Origin: Mesopusillimonas faecipullorum
GTDB lineage: Bacteria; Pseudomonadota; Gammaproteobacteria; Burkholderiales; Burkholderiaceae_B
Direction: 5' to 3'
Assembly (NCBI RefSeq): GCF_020539505.1
Contig: NZ_JACDXW010000006.1
Coordinates: 1 to 64,000, forward strand
Length of the DNA stretch: 64,000 nucleotides
The first letter of the stretch is position 1; every line of letters begins with the position of its first letter. The position numbers were made by a program, and so were the translations under genes. The notes below the pieces were generated by a model, which saw nothing but the letters and a program-made list of their open reading frames with translations, had not been told where the DNA came from and did no database searches. Shown here piece after piece: positions 24,876 to 33,839 of this stretch.

Positions 24876-25466
24876 CTACCGACGATGGTGGCTAGGGTCG
24901 CGCAGCGGCTCTCCCCGGAACACTTTGGCCGCCATCACCTGAAAGCGTATCCTACCCTTGCGGTCGTGCGGGACACCGGAATCGGGCGTGCCAGGAGCAC
25001 GGACATAGGCGCTTTCTATCACCATGCGCAGGGCATTCTTGTCCTGCCGGCGCAACCGGAAATAGATTTCATAATCCACTTTCCAACCCTGGCCATCGAC
25101 CGCACGGATGACCAACCAATTACCCTGCCCAGTGAAGTTGCAGAAATGTCCGTCCAACGTCCGCACCAACGTGGGTAGTGATAGCGACCAGCTGTAGCGG
25201 TCGAGACAAAAAGCACGGGCCACGGCCCGATGGTCAAGTATCCGCCGATCATGCCCTAACGCATCAAAGTCCAGCGCTTCACCTGCCTTCGGGCCAAACG
25301 ACACGCAATGTGAGGTGAATTCCACTTCGATACGCAAGGTCAGCGCGGGATAACGCGGCGTCGCAGCAACTGCCAGCTCAAAAGCAGAGCTACGCATGTG
25401 TGTCAGGTCGTACCGGGTGTCGGCAACCTCGATGAAGCCTTGCCGCAAATAACGGATCCACTGCAT
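24876..25466 (-). CDS. Island-associated hypothetical protein
   Basis: 196 residues from the ATG at 25466, whose A is shared with the TGA of the upstream gene (TGATG). The sequence includes YPALTLRIEVEFTSHCVSFG and a basic C-terminus. I recall this general type as a conserved protein on genomic islands next to integrase genes, but it has no assigned function and I cannot name a family with confidence. It is the last gene of a three-gene overlapping set on the minus strand. Confidence 0.65.
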   Translation of the reverse strand: MQWIRYLRQGFIEVADTRYDLTHMRSSAFELAVAATPRYPALTLRIEVEFTSHCVSFGPKAGEALDFDALGHDRRILDHRAVARAFCLDRYSWSLSLPTLVRTLDGHFCNFTGQGNWLVIRAVDGQGWKVDYEIYFRLRRQDKNALRMVIESAYVRAPGTPDSGVPHDRKGRIRFQVMAAKVFRGEPLRDPSHHRR

Positions 25467-25774
25467 CAGGCCACGCCTTCCGGGGCTGGCTTGAAGGTCG
25501 AGTAGAACCTCAACTCCTTCGCTGGCCGTGCGCGCTCGTGTGTTCGCCAACGGGTCACGGCACTACGCCGTACAAGCCGCCGATTACCCGCAGTCATATG
25601 CAGCTCCACCGCATAGGCCGACCACGGCGCGTAAAAACCTGCGCCAACTCGGAAAAGCTCAATTTCCCAGACACTGTCTGGCGAATTGACCAAGTCATAA
25701 AGAACACCTGCATCACCGATAGGTAAGGCACGGGCAGCGGGCCTATCTACCCTGAAAAGCGTCTTCTTTATCAT
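25466..25774 (-). CDS. Hypothetical protein, middle gene of overlapping set
   Basis: A 102-residue protein, unrecognised. It looks compact and beta-rich (SVWEIELFRVGAGFYAPWSA, then YAVELHMTAGNRR). The start overlaps the upstream stop by 4 bp (ATGA at 25771-25774) and the stop overlaps the next start, so it belongs to a coupled operon. No signal or membrane segment is visible. Confidence 0.6.
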   Translation of the reverse strand: MIKKTLFRVDRPAARALPIGDAGVLYDLVNSPDSVWEIELFRVGAGFYAPWSAYAVELHMTAGNRRLVRRSAVTRWRTHERARPAKELRFYSTFKPAPEGVA

Positions 25775-26217
25775 GCCACCACCCTTTTCCCTGCTGCCAA
25801 GGCCCGCTTGGCCCTCGGCGGTGTTCTTCGGCCCTTGATCTTACGATGCCTGAATAGGCGGTAGTTATCCTTGTCGGTACGAATTTGTCCACTCTCAGTC
25901 GCCGCAGGAGCCGGCACCGCAACCTCCGAATGACTATCTATAGTATTCCGACGCAAGTTGGCCACCTTCTCCGCAGCGGCACGGTAGCGGGTACCATGGG
26001 TGCCGACATGCGGCACCTTGGCTCGGCCAAGAATACGACGCCAACCGTTGTAGTAAGTGCTGGAAGGTAGTGGGATCTGACTATCAGAGATAGACGGGCA
26101 CACATGAATATCCTGCGCCCGTTTGACCGCCTGGACCACCAGTCCAGGGATTCCTAAGATAAAATCGATTGGGGACATCGGCATTGCTTCCATTAAACGT
26201 GTTCTTCGCAAAAACAA
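25771..26217 (-). pseudogene. Tyrosine integrase fragment fused to unrelated sequence
   Basis: A 148-residue frame. The middle (STYYNGWRRILGRAKVPHVG, then THGTRYRAAAEKVANLRR) matches the catalytic-domain start of a phage-type integrase group with THGxRHRxxTxIAN. The HxxR box reads HGTRYR and is altered. The sequence breaks off before the GH box and catalytic Tyr, and an unrelated basic tail follows. The true start could be any of several Met codons (26217, 26190 or 26178). It heads the overlapping set, so the relic may still serve to couple translation of the downstream genes. Confidence 0.5.
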
Positions 26218-26278
26218 GTCTAATGAATGTCGAGCGTCCCCCTTTTATGAGGTAGAGTCCTCATCACTCACGCGGGTG

Positions 26279-26434
26279 TCAGAACCTTCCACGCAGAGTC
26301 AACAGTACGCTACGCGGTGCGCCGTAGTTGTTGCGGTTCTCGACATAACCCGGGTACTCGTAATACACCTTGTCGAACAGATTGTTCACGTTCAACGCCG
26401 CCGTCCAATTCGGCGTCACGTCATACGCGACCGC
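26279..26434 (-). pseudogene. TonB-dependent receptor, C-terminal fragment
   Basis: The last 51 residues of a siderophore-type outer-membrane receptor: YDVTPNWTAALNVNNLFDKV followed by a beta strand and the C-terminal LTLRGRF ending in Phe. The gene is cut at about 26436, where a LysR fragment on the other strand begins. The rest of the receptor is not in the window. Confidence 0.8.
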
Positions 26435-26438
26435 CGTT

Positions 26439-27110
26439 GCCGACCAGCAGAGCTTTGCCCGGGCTTCTGAATCGCTCGGCATGTACCGTCCCCGCGTATC
26501 GGCCGCTGTGACAGCGTTGGAGAAAGAAGTCGGCGCCCGGTTGTTCCATCGCACGACACGCAAGACGACGCTCACGCGCGAGGGCACCGCCTTCTATGAC
26601 CAGGCCCGGGCGACACTCACCGCTGTCGGGGACGCCAGGAATTTCTTTGACGGGGGCTCTTCAATTCCGAAAGGGCGCGTCCGGGTCGATATGAGCAACT
26701 CCATTGCGCGCTCGACCATCATTCCCCGCTTGCGCCAGTTCAAGGAGGCCTACCCCGAGGTGGACGTCATCCTCGGCGTGAGCGACCAACAAGCCGATCT
26801 CATCACAGAAGGGATAGACTGCGTGCTGCGATTGGGACAGCTTGGAACGACCAGCATGGTCAGCCGCGTCGTGAGCCGGGTTCGGGTAGTCACTTGCGCG
26901 GCGCCCGGTTACCTGGCTCGAAATGGTGAACCGCAAACCCTTGAAGCGTTGAAGCAGCATCAGGCAGTGATGTACTTCTATGGCAAAGACCGCCGTGTCA
27001 TGGATTGGGTCATTTCGGTGTTTGAGGTACCTTTGGCATCCAAGCCATAGGCCAGGCCGCAGAAATTCCGAACGTGGCTAGCCTAGTGTCAGGAACCAAG
27101 ATGTGCTCTC
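26439..27110 (+). pseudogene. LysR-family regulator, broken at both ends
   Basis: LysR sequence starts abruptly at ADQQSFARASESLG (26439), missing the first dozen or so residues, and continues through the HTH (YRPRVSAAVTALEKEVGARL) and the effector domain up to about QAVMYFYGKDRRVMDWV (near 27010). The frame then ends at 27050. A short stretch in another register (AIGQAAEIPNVASL, about 27045-27090) resembles the later LysR segment IGQAAE, which implies an internal deletion and frameshift. The upstream sequence of the open frame is antisense to the TonB receptor fragment. Inactive. Confidence 0.8.
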
Positions 27111-27263
27111 TAAAGAATCGGATCAGGTGTTGCCTGCGGTCAGTCCTTTTCCGCATGGCCTGTTTGGTATCGCCCCCAAAGCCCACATCCCCATTCCCTT
27201 GCCGCCACCGATCAGTGCAAGCGCCTCACGCCTAGTGCCGACCAAACGATGGACGACGGGCGG

Positions 27264-27938
27264 TCACGCCCCCGCCTCCATTAATAGCTGCACCATGCGG
27301 TCGTATCCTCGTTGACGGGCGTGCTCCAATGGTGTCACGCCGCGACGGTCGGCCAGTTTCACGTCTGCACCGGCCTGCACCAGGGCCTGCACAATCTGGA
27401 CATGCCGAGGCCCGCCGTCTCCCAGAATGATGGCTTCGAGCAGCGCCGTCCAACCCAGGCGATTGACGTGGTCCACGTCTACGCCAGCCTTGATCAAGCG
27501 ATGCACGGTTTCGACGTGACCGCGCTCGGCTGCCGGGATGAGTGCAGTGCCGCCATATCGGTTGGTGCTTTTCAGGTCTGCGCCATGAGTCAAGGTCATC
27601 TCCAAGATCTCGTTCAGGCCCCGCGCACCGGCATATAAGTACGCGCTATCCTGAATGGCATCCTTGGCGTTCACATCTGCCCCCGCCTCAATCAAAACCT
27701 GGGCCGCAGCGGCATTATTCGCATGCGTCGCAATAAGCAAGGGTGTACGGCCCTGCGCATCACGCGCCTCTATGGCTGCCCCCTGCGCGAGCAGCGCACT
27801 GATTTCCGATACGCCGCCGTTGGCGGCGCTTTGTAGCAACTGTCGGTTCACAGGATTACCCTGCGAGAAACTGACGGCAGACATCCACATCGCCATCAAA
27901 CAAACGCCATAAATCGTCAAACGTCTGAACAACATCAT
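27264..27938 (-). CDS. Exported ankyrin-repeat protein
   Basis: A 224-residue protein with a signal peptide (LTIYGVCLMAMWMSAVSFSQ) followed by ankyrin repeats. Five or six are visible with the TPLLIATHANNAAAAQVLIE and GWTALLEAIILGD patterns. Ankyrin repeats bind other proteins, and here the domain should act in the periplasm. It is divergent from the LysR gene at 28048, with a 109-bp intergenic region. Partner unknown. A role with the amidohydrolase at 28944-30101 is conceivable but only by proximity. Confidence 0.88.
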   Translation of the reverse strand: MMLFRRLTIYGVCLMAMWMSAVSFSQGNPVNRQLLQSAANGGVSEISALLAQGAAIEARDAQGRTPLLIATHANNAAAAQVLIEAGADVNAKDAIQDSAYLYAGARGLNEILEMTLTHGADLKSTNRYGGTALIPAAERGHVETVHRLIKAGVDVDHVNRLGWTALLEAIILGDGGPRHVQIVQALVQAGADVKLADRRGVTPLEHARQRGYDRMVQLLMEAGA

Positions 27939-28047
27939 TCGCCTCCATCAATACGGATAAGCCGCAAAAAATCGCTTTTGTTATCGCCCCGAAAGTTGCA
28001 ATGCCGCTCCAGGCCATGATAAAAAAACGCACCACTCCATTAAAAAA

Positions 28048-28947
28048 ATGAATACTTGCATGGTGTCCAGCTTAAAACCGAATCGCGTCCTGTTTGAACT
28101 GGACCTGCTGAAAGCCCTCGTCGCCGTGGCAGAAAGCGGCAGCTTTACCGTCGCCGCAACGCGACTGCATTCCACCCAATCAACGGTCAGCCAGAAAATA
28201 CGTCGTCTGGAAGACCTCGCGGGCCACACGCTACTCGATCGCAGCAACCGCACGGTCAGTCCCACCGAAGCCGGCCATATTGCGTTGCGATATGCCCGCC
28301 AGATGCTGACCGCCAACGACAACCTGGCCCAATCGCTGTCGGGCACGATGGTCGCCATCACGGTCCGATTGGGACTACCGGAAGACTTCGCCACCGGCGC
28401 GATTACCAAGCTGCTCTCCACATTCAGTCGGGCCTATCCGCATGTCAAATTGGAAGTCACCAGCGGCTTGAGCCGCGACCTCTATCACAGCTACGAGCAA
28501 GGCGAACAGGACCTGGTCCTGATCAAGCAACGCCGCCATAGCCGCGCTGCGGTCATCTGCCGCCCCGAAAAACTGGCCTGGATCGATAGCGCGCGACAGC
28601 CCTGCCTCGACCAAGATCCCGTGCCGTTGGTCACGTTTCCCCAACGCGGGCTGTATCGTGACGATATGATCCAGGCCTTGGAAACCATCGGAAGGCCATG
28701 GCGCATCAGCTATACGAGCTCCAGCCTGACGGGCATCCAGGAGGCAGTGGTCAGTGGCATGGGCATCAGTTTGCTCCCCCGTCGCGCGGTCGCCAAGGAG
28801 CACCGGATACTGACCCGGCGCAGTGGCCTGCCCGACATCGATGCCTACGAAATCGGTATCTTCTTTCGCCCTTCTGCCAGTGCGCCGATCCGCGACTTGG
28901 CCAACGTGCTGGTCCGATTGATCGACCACGCGCGAGCCCGGTCCTAA
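28048..28947 (+). CDS. LysR-family transcriptional regulator
   Basis: A 299-residue LysR regulator. The N-terminal winged HTH is LKALVAVAESGSFTVAATRL, then HSTQSTVSQKIRRLEDLAG, with a standard C-terminal effector-binding domain (GLPEDFATGAITKLLSTFSR onward). Full length for the family. It converges with the amidohydrolase gene (overlapping 3' ends at 28944-28947) and is divergent from the ankyrin gene, so it may control either. The effector cannot be told from sequence. Confidence 0.92.
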   Translation: MNTCMVSSLKPNRVLFELDLLKALVAVAESGSFTVAATRLHSTQSTVSQKIRRLEDLAGHTLLDRSNRTVSPTEAGHIALRYARQMLTANDNLAQSLSGTMVAITVRLGLPEDFATGAITKLLSTFSRAYPHVKLEVTSGLSRDLYHSYEQGEQDLVLIKQRRHSRAAVICRPEKLAWIDSARQPCLDQDPVPLVTFPQRGLYRDDMIQALETIGRPWRISYTSSSLTGIQEAVVSGMGISLLPRRAVAKEHRILTRRSGLPDIDAYEIGIFFRPSASAPIRDLANVLVRLIDHARARS

Positions 28948-30101
28948 CCACGCCCTCGGCGTATCACCCGTCGGTCGGCCGGCGCACCCGCAACGGCCGC
29001 CGCCGCGTTAGGCGCATTGATCGCCACAAACGTCGCCTCGCTGCCTACCGCCAACCCATAGCCACTCAAACCCAGCACCTGCGCGCCCGCAGCACAGACC
29101 AAGTGCAGCGCAGTCTGCAGCGCCTCATCGGTGTAGAACCCCGAGCGATATCCCAACAACATGGCACGCTGCAACATATCGCCTGTGCCATACGGCCACC
29201 ATGCATCCTGAATGTTGTCGTTGCCGGAAAACACCCGCACTCCTGCCTCGCGCAAGCGCAGAATCGGCGGAAATGCCCGGTCGCCCGGCGCATTCGTCAT
29301 GATGGCAATGTCCGCATCGGCCAACGCTGTCGCAATACCGTCCAGCACATCCGCCGTCACGTCGCCCAAGCTATAGGCATGACTGACCGCGACCCGGCCA
29401 TTCAATCCGCCGGCCCGCGTACGGGCGGCAATACGATGCAGTTGCTCTACCCCTTGCATTCCGGGCTCGTGCAAATGGATATCGATTTTCGCCCCATAGC
29501 GATCGGCAATGCCGAACACAGCATCCAGCTGCCCGTCGGCGTCGCCGTCTAACGTGGTGGGGTCAATCCCGCCGATAACATCCACCCCCTCACGGGCGGC
29601 ATTTTCCAGTACCTGCACCGTTCCGGGACAGGACATCACGCCAGCCTGCGGGAATGCCACCAATTCAATATGCATACGATCGCGCCATTGCTCACGCACT
29701 TGCATGATGGTGTGCAAATTCGTCAAGCCCGTCGTCGCATCGACGTCGACATGGCTGCGCATGGCAACCGTGCCAAATGCCGCCGCTTGCTCCAGCAACG
29801 CCTCGGCGCGCTCGGACATCGGTTTCGCTTGTGCCAGCGCCTCTTTCTCGATCGCTAAGCGCTCGCGCAAACTGTTGGCCGTCACGTGCGGATGCCAACG
29901 ATCACCCACAAAGCTCTTGTCCAGATGGATATGCCCATCGACAAAACCCGGCACGACGACCCAGCCGTGGAGATCAACGACGTCCGTACCGGGCTCTGCG
30001 TGCAAATCCGACCCCATTGCGACGATACGGCCCTCTGCCACGGCGATGTCCAGCTTGCTGCCATCGGCGGCAACGCCATTGATAAACAGACGTTCGACCA
30101 T
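28944..30101 (-). CDS. Cytosine deaminase-family amidohydrolase
   Basis: A 385-residue amidohydrolase of the cytosine deaminase / N-isopropylammelide type. Metal and catalytic residues seen in order are VDGHIHLDKS, SHVDVD, HLHEPG, SHAYSLGD and FSGNDNIQDAWW. Length fits. It should hydrolyse the exocyclic amine or a ring amide of a pyrimidine- or triazine-like substrate. The exact substrate is not evident. The gene is preceded on its own strand by GAGGAGT near 30110. It overlaps the 3' end of the convergent LysR gene by 4 bp. Confidence 0.88.
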   Translation of the reverse strand: MVERLFINGVAADGSKLDIAVAEGRIVAMGSDLHAEPGTDVVDLHGWVVVPGFVDGHIHLDKSFVGDRWHPHVTANSLRERLAIEKEALAQAKPMSERAEALLEQAAAFGTVAMRSHVDVDATTGLTNLHTIMQVREQWRDRMHIELVAFPQAGVMSCPGTVQVLENAAREGVDVIGGIDPTTLDGDADGQLDAVFGIADRYGAKIDIHLHEPGMQGVEQLHRIAARTRAGGLNGRVAVSHAYSLGDVTADVLDGIATALADADIAIMTNAPGDRAFPPILRLREAGVRVFSGNDNIQDAWWPYGTGDMLQRAMLLGYRSGFYTDEALQTALHLVCAAGAQVLGLSGYGLAVGSEATFVAINAPNAAAAVAGAPADRRVIRRGRG

Positions 30102-30305
30102 GAGTTACTCCTCGGTATGAACCAACAAAACGAGTCAGGCGCATTGCCTGCCGTAAACGATGGTTCTACGATAGCGAACCGATGACGTATCTACAAGTTA
30201 AATATAAACATGCCATGCATTCGATTTATAAATAACTCTGCCGATCAAAACAGGTAACCAGAACGCCTTGACCATTGCGAAAGAGCTTGGCCTCATCTGG
30301 AAGAA

Positions 30306-31247
30306 TTAGAACTCGACTGTGGCACCGTGAACGGGCTCAGCGGCTCCCAGGTATCCGTCAAAAAGCTCTGACACCTGCGCACGCAGCCAGCGAGAGCGCG
30401 GTTCGTTATGAAAGCGGCGGTGCCAATATTGTTTCAAGTCGTAGCGTGGAAAGCCTGGGGGCGGCGCCATTACCCGAAATCGTCCGTTTTGCGCGAAGCG
30501 CTCTGCTATCGTTTTAGGCAGCACCACCATCAGGTCTGACTCTTCGACCAATCCAGGGACACTCATGTAGTGGGACATCTGCAACCCAACATGACGCTCT
30601 ATACCCTGTGAAAAAACATACTGTTCATACATTTCCATGGTGCGACTGCCATCGCGCACCAGTAGATGCTCGGCCTGCCGAAACTGACTGAGTGTAATGC
30701 GTGAGCCGCGCAGGGGATGCCCTTCTCGCACCAAGCAAACCAGCACATGGGAAAACAGACGCTGCTGGTAGATATCGGCGCCCCGCAGGTCTGGAAAGTA
30801 ACCTATGGACAGATCAACCCGCCCCTCGTACATCGCTTGATCCAGCTCCTCCGGCGCCAAGCTTTGTGTCTTTAATACAAGACCGGGGGCTTGCACTTTG
30901 AATAGGCGATATAAATCCGGCAAAAATACTGCTTCACCGATCTCGCTAAGACAAAGTGTTAGTGTCCCCTTGACGGTGCTAGGGTTGAAAGTGGGGGGAG
31001 TCAGAATATCGCGATCTATGACATCAATGACTTCGCGTGTCTTGCCTATTATCCCCTGCGCCAAGGGCGTCGCATGCATGCGCAGGCCACGTCGAACAAA
31101 CAACGGGTCTTGCAGAGCACGGCGCAAGCGCCCTAGCGCCGCGCTGGTAGCCGGCTGACTGATACCCAAACGGCTGGCAGCCGTAGTGACGCTTCCGGTT
31201 TCGTGGACGGCAAGCAGCACTCGCAGCAAGTTGAGATCAGTCTTCAT
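30306..31247 (-). CDS. LysR-family transcriptional regulator
   Basis: A 313-residue LysR protein with the HTH LLAVHETGSVTTAASRLGIS, then QPATSAALGRLRRALQDPLF, and an effector domain typical of NodD/NahR-like aromatic sensors (FVRRGLRMHATPLAQGIIGK). It is divergent from the Rieske oxygenase gene, with a 103-bp AT-rich intergenic region. The classical arrangement is a LysR activator of the neighbouring oxygenase gene, induced by the substrate or a pathway intermediate. Confidence 0.93.
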   Translation of the reverse strand: MKTDLNLLRVLLAVHETGSVTTAASRLGISQPATSAALGRLRRALQDPLFVRRGLRMHATPLAQGIIGKTREVIDVIDRDILTPPTFNPSTVKGTLTLCLSEIGEAVFLPDLYRLFKVQAPGLVLKTQSLAPEELDQAMYEGRVDLSIGYFPDLRGADIYQQRLFSHVLVCLVREGHPLRGSRITLSQFRQAEHLLVRDGSRTMEMYEQYVFSQGIERHVGLQMSHYMSVPGLVEESDLMVVLPKTIAERFAQNGRFRVMAPPPGFPRYDLKQYWHRRFHNEPRSRWLRAQVSELFDGYLGAAEPVHGATVEF

Positions 31248-31350
31248 AGAATAAACAAAACAAATACAGCAAATAAATTACATCCACTATATATATTCCA
31301 TACTCGACGCTAAAGTAAAGGCAGGGTTACTTCAAAACACAGGAAGAGAC

Positions 31351-32370
31351 ATGCCTTATCTTAAGAACGCTTGGTACATGGCCACTTGGGCCGACGAAAT
31401 CAAACCGGGCGAGATGTTTCATCGCACGCTACTCGATCAACCGATAGTGCTTTTTCGCCGTAGCGACGGAAGTCTGGCCGCCCTGCACGACCGCTGTCCG
31501 CATCGTTTTGTCCCCTTGCACCTAGGTACCCTTAAAGGTGACGCCATCGAGTGCGGCTACCATGGCTTGCAGTTTGACTGTAGCGGCCGCTGTGTGCGCA
31601 ATCCGCACGGCAACAACATTCCGATAGCTGCACGGGTGCGGTCATACGCCGCAATCGAAAAAGACGGCATCGCGTGGATATGGATGGGGGAAGCCGATTC
31701 TGCAAAAGTCGAACTGCTACCTGACTTCTCGCGTCTGCATGCCGCAGCGCCTAGCGCCAAGTCGCGTGGCTATCTATGGACCGACTGCAACTACAAGCTG
31801 ATTGCCGACAACGTGATGGATCTGAGCCATGCCGACTTTGTACACGCCGACTCTGTGGGCGGTGGCGCCTTCACTCGCGCCAAACCGAAGGTCGAAGAAC
31901 ACGGGGATGATGTGCATATCACCTGGGAGTGCCTGCACGACAGTGCACCACCCGCTTACGACCGCCTTATGCCACAGCCTGGGCAGCCGGTGTGCTTTCG
32001 TACGCAGGTACGATGGCGTGCACCGGGCTCCATGCACTTGGACATTGCCATCACGCCGCAAGACGCCCCCGACAGCGAAGGCTTGCGTACCGATAACGCC
32101 CACATCGTCACGCCCGAGAGTGAAACCACCACTCATTACTTTTATTGGTTGACCAGACGCTTTCGCACCAACGATGAGGAAATAAACACTCGTCGGCAAG
32201 CCATCATGTACAACGCGTTTAACAACCAAGACAAACCCATGCTAAGCGCACAGCAAAAAGCCATGAACACCGATGATCTGTTCAGTCTGAGCCCAGTACT
32301 GTTGCCCACTGACGCGGGCGCTGTTCGCGCCCGCCGCAAGCTGGAACAGAAGATACGCGAAGAGGACTAA
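31351..32370 (+). CDS. Rieske aromatic oxygenase, VanA-like terminal component
   Basis: A 339-residue terminal oxygenase of the vanillate demethylase type. The Rieske [2Fe-2S] ligands are CPH at 49-51 and CGYH at 68-71. The mononuclear iron site is in NVMDLSHADFVH. The size matches VanA-type demethylases, which use a separate reductase (VanB). No reductase gene lies beside it, so electrons must come from a reductase encoded elsewhere. Probable reaction: O- or N-demethylation, or hydroxylation of an aromatic acid. Its 3' end overlaps the convergent LivF-like gene by 4 bp. Confidence 0.9.
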   Translation: MPYLKNAWYMATWADEIKPGEMFHRTLLDQPIVLFRRSDGSLAALHDRCPHRFVPLHLGTLKGDAIECGYHGLQFDCSGRCVRNPHGNNIPIAARVRSYAAIEKDGIAWIWMGEADSAKVELLPDFSRLHAAAPSAKSRGYLWTDCNYKLIADNVMDLSHADFVHADSVGGGAFTRAKPKVEEHGDDVHITWECLHDSAPPAYDRLMPQPGQPVCFRTQVRWRAPGSMHLDIAITPQDAPDSEGLRTDNAHIVTPESETTTHYFYWLTRRFRTNDEEINTRRQAIMYNAFNNQDKPMLSAQQKAMNTDDLFSLSPVLLPTDAGAVRARRKLEQKIREED

Positions 32371-33065
32371 ACGCCCACGTACCGGGCAATCAGCTCGGGC
32401 TGGGCAGCCAGCTCGGGCGAACTGCCCCGCCATACCGTTACGCCCTTATCCAAAATGACGTTTCGGTCGGACAAGCGCAACAGAGCCTTCGTGTTCTTAT
32501 CTACAACAATCATAGAAAGCCCTTGCTCCTTCAAGCGCTGCAGCACTTTCCAGATTTCGGCCCGCACCACAGGGGCCAAGCCTTCGGTAGCCTCATCCAG
32601 CACCAGCAGACGAGGGTTAGTCATCAGCGCTCTCCCAATAGCAAGCATCTGCTGCTCGCCTCCGGACAGCTGATTGCCCATATTGGTTCGCCGCTCTTTC
32701 AAGCGTGGAAAAACGTCGTAAATTTTTTCTAGCGTCCATTGCGGCTTACCGCCCGAACTCGAGGCGGTAGCAATCAGGTTCTCTTCGACACTTAGCATCG
32801 GAAATATCTGACGCCCTTCAGGCACCAGCGAGATTCCCATACGCCCTATGCGATAGGGCTGCAGGCCGGCAAGTTCGGTTCCCTCGAAACGGATGCTGCC
32901 GCCGCAGGGGTTCAATAAACCAAACAAGCATTTGATAGCCGTGGTTCGGCCCATGCCGTTGCGACCAATAAGGCCTATGACCTCCCCCTGATTCAAGTCA
33001 AGATCGACATCGAATAGCGCTTGCGATGGGCCGTACTTGGCGGCCAGATTCTGAATGCTGAGCAT
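32367..33065 (-). CDS. livF: Branched-chain/aromatic ABC transporter ATPase (LivF-like)
   Basis: 232 residues from the ATG at 33065, which has CAGGAG upstream (an earlier TTG at 33083 is less likely). ABC ATPase with Walker A GRNGMGRTTAIK, signature LSGGEQQML, Walker B LLVLDEATEGL and the LivF-like linker GLAPVVRAEI. Walker A has Arg in place of the usual Lys (GMGRTT), which is odd and could weaken ATP hydrolysis at this site. It is the last gene of the transporter operon. Such Liv-type importers commonly take up aromatic acids in these bacteria. Confidence 0.9.
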   Translation of the reverse strand: MLSIQNLAAKYGPSQALFDVDLDLNQGEVIGLIGRNGMGRTTAIKCLFGLLNPCGGSIRFEGTELAGLQPYRIGRMGISLVPEGRQIFPMLSVEENLIATASSSGGKPQWTLEKIYDVFPRLKERRTNMGNQLSGGEQQMLAIGRALMTNPRLLVLDEATEGLAPVVRAEIWKVLQRLKEQGLSMIVVDKNTKALLRLSDRNVILDKGVTVWRGSSPELAAQPELIARYVGV

Positions 33066-33083
33066 TAGGGCTCCTGTAGTCAA

Positions 33084-33839
33084 TTACGCGTCTTCATCGT
33101 CGCCCAAATAGGCTTTCTGCACTTCGGGATGAGCGCGTATCTCGTCAACGGTACCTGTTGCGATAATCTTGCCGTACACCAGAACGCTGATGCGGTCGGC
33201 CAATGAGAAGACCGCGTTCATGTCGTGCTCTACCAGAACAATCGTGTATTGGCCCTTAAGGGAACGCAGCAGCTCAATCGCGGCCACGCCTTCGGCGGCG
33301 CTCATGCCCGCCATAGGCTCGTCAAGCAAGAGCAGTCTGGGCTCAGCAGCCAGCGCCATGGCGATCTCTAGCTGTCGACGCTGTCCATAGGCTAGATTGG
33401 CGGCTACTTCGTCAGCCACATGCACCAATTGGCATTGCTGCATGATGCGCTCGGCTACCTGCATAGACTCTAGGTCTCGGATCAGGGGCTTCCAAACCGC
33501 TAGACGAACACCCCGCCGACGCCGGGCCGCCAAACAAATGTTTTCACGTACCGTGAACGAATCGAATACCGAGGTAATTTGGTACGAGCGCAATAGCCCT
33601 AACTCGACTCTTTGTTGCACTGGCTGACCGGAAACATCCACGTCTCCAATCAGAATGCGGCCAGCGTCTGAAGCAAGCTCACCGGTCAGTAGATTGATGA
33701 GTGTGGTTTTACCTGCGCCGTTAGGGCCGATGATAGCGTGCAGCTCACCAGGACGAACTTGAAGCGAAACTTCGTCGGTGGCCTTGAGACCGCCAAAATA
33801 ACGTACCAGACCTTCTACAGTGAGTGACGGTGCGCTCAT
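33084..33839 (-). CDS. livG: Branched-chain/aromatic ABC transporter ATPase (LivG-like)
   Basis: A 251-residue LivG-type ABC ATPase. It has Walker A GPNGAGKTTLINLLTG, the Q-loop region RSYQITSVFDSFTVRENI, the signature LAYGQRRQLEIAMALA and Walker B LLLLDEPMAGM with VLVEHDMNAVF. All are canonical, unlike the LivF partner. Its start overlaps the LivM-like stop by 4 bp. It energises import together with LivF. Confidence 0.94.
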   Translation of the reverse strand: MSAPSLTVEGLVRYFGGLKATDEVSLQVRPGELHAIIGPNGAGKTTLINLLTGELASDAGRILIGDVDVSGQPVQQRVELGLLRSYQITSVFDSFTVRENICLAARRRRGVRLAVWKPLIRDLESMQVAERIMQQCQLVHVADEVAANLAYGQRRQLEIAMALAAEPRLLLLDEPMAGMSAAEGVAAIELLRSLKGQYTIVLVEHDMNAVFSLADRISVLVYGKIIATGTVDEIRAHPEVQKAYLGDDEDA

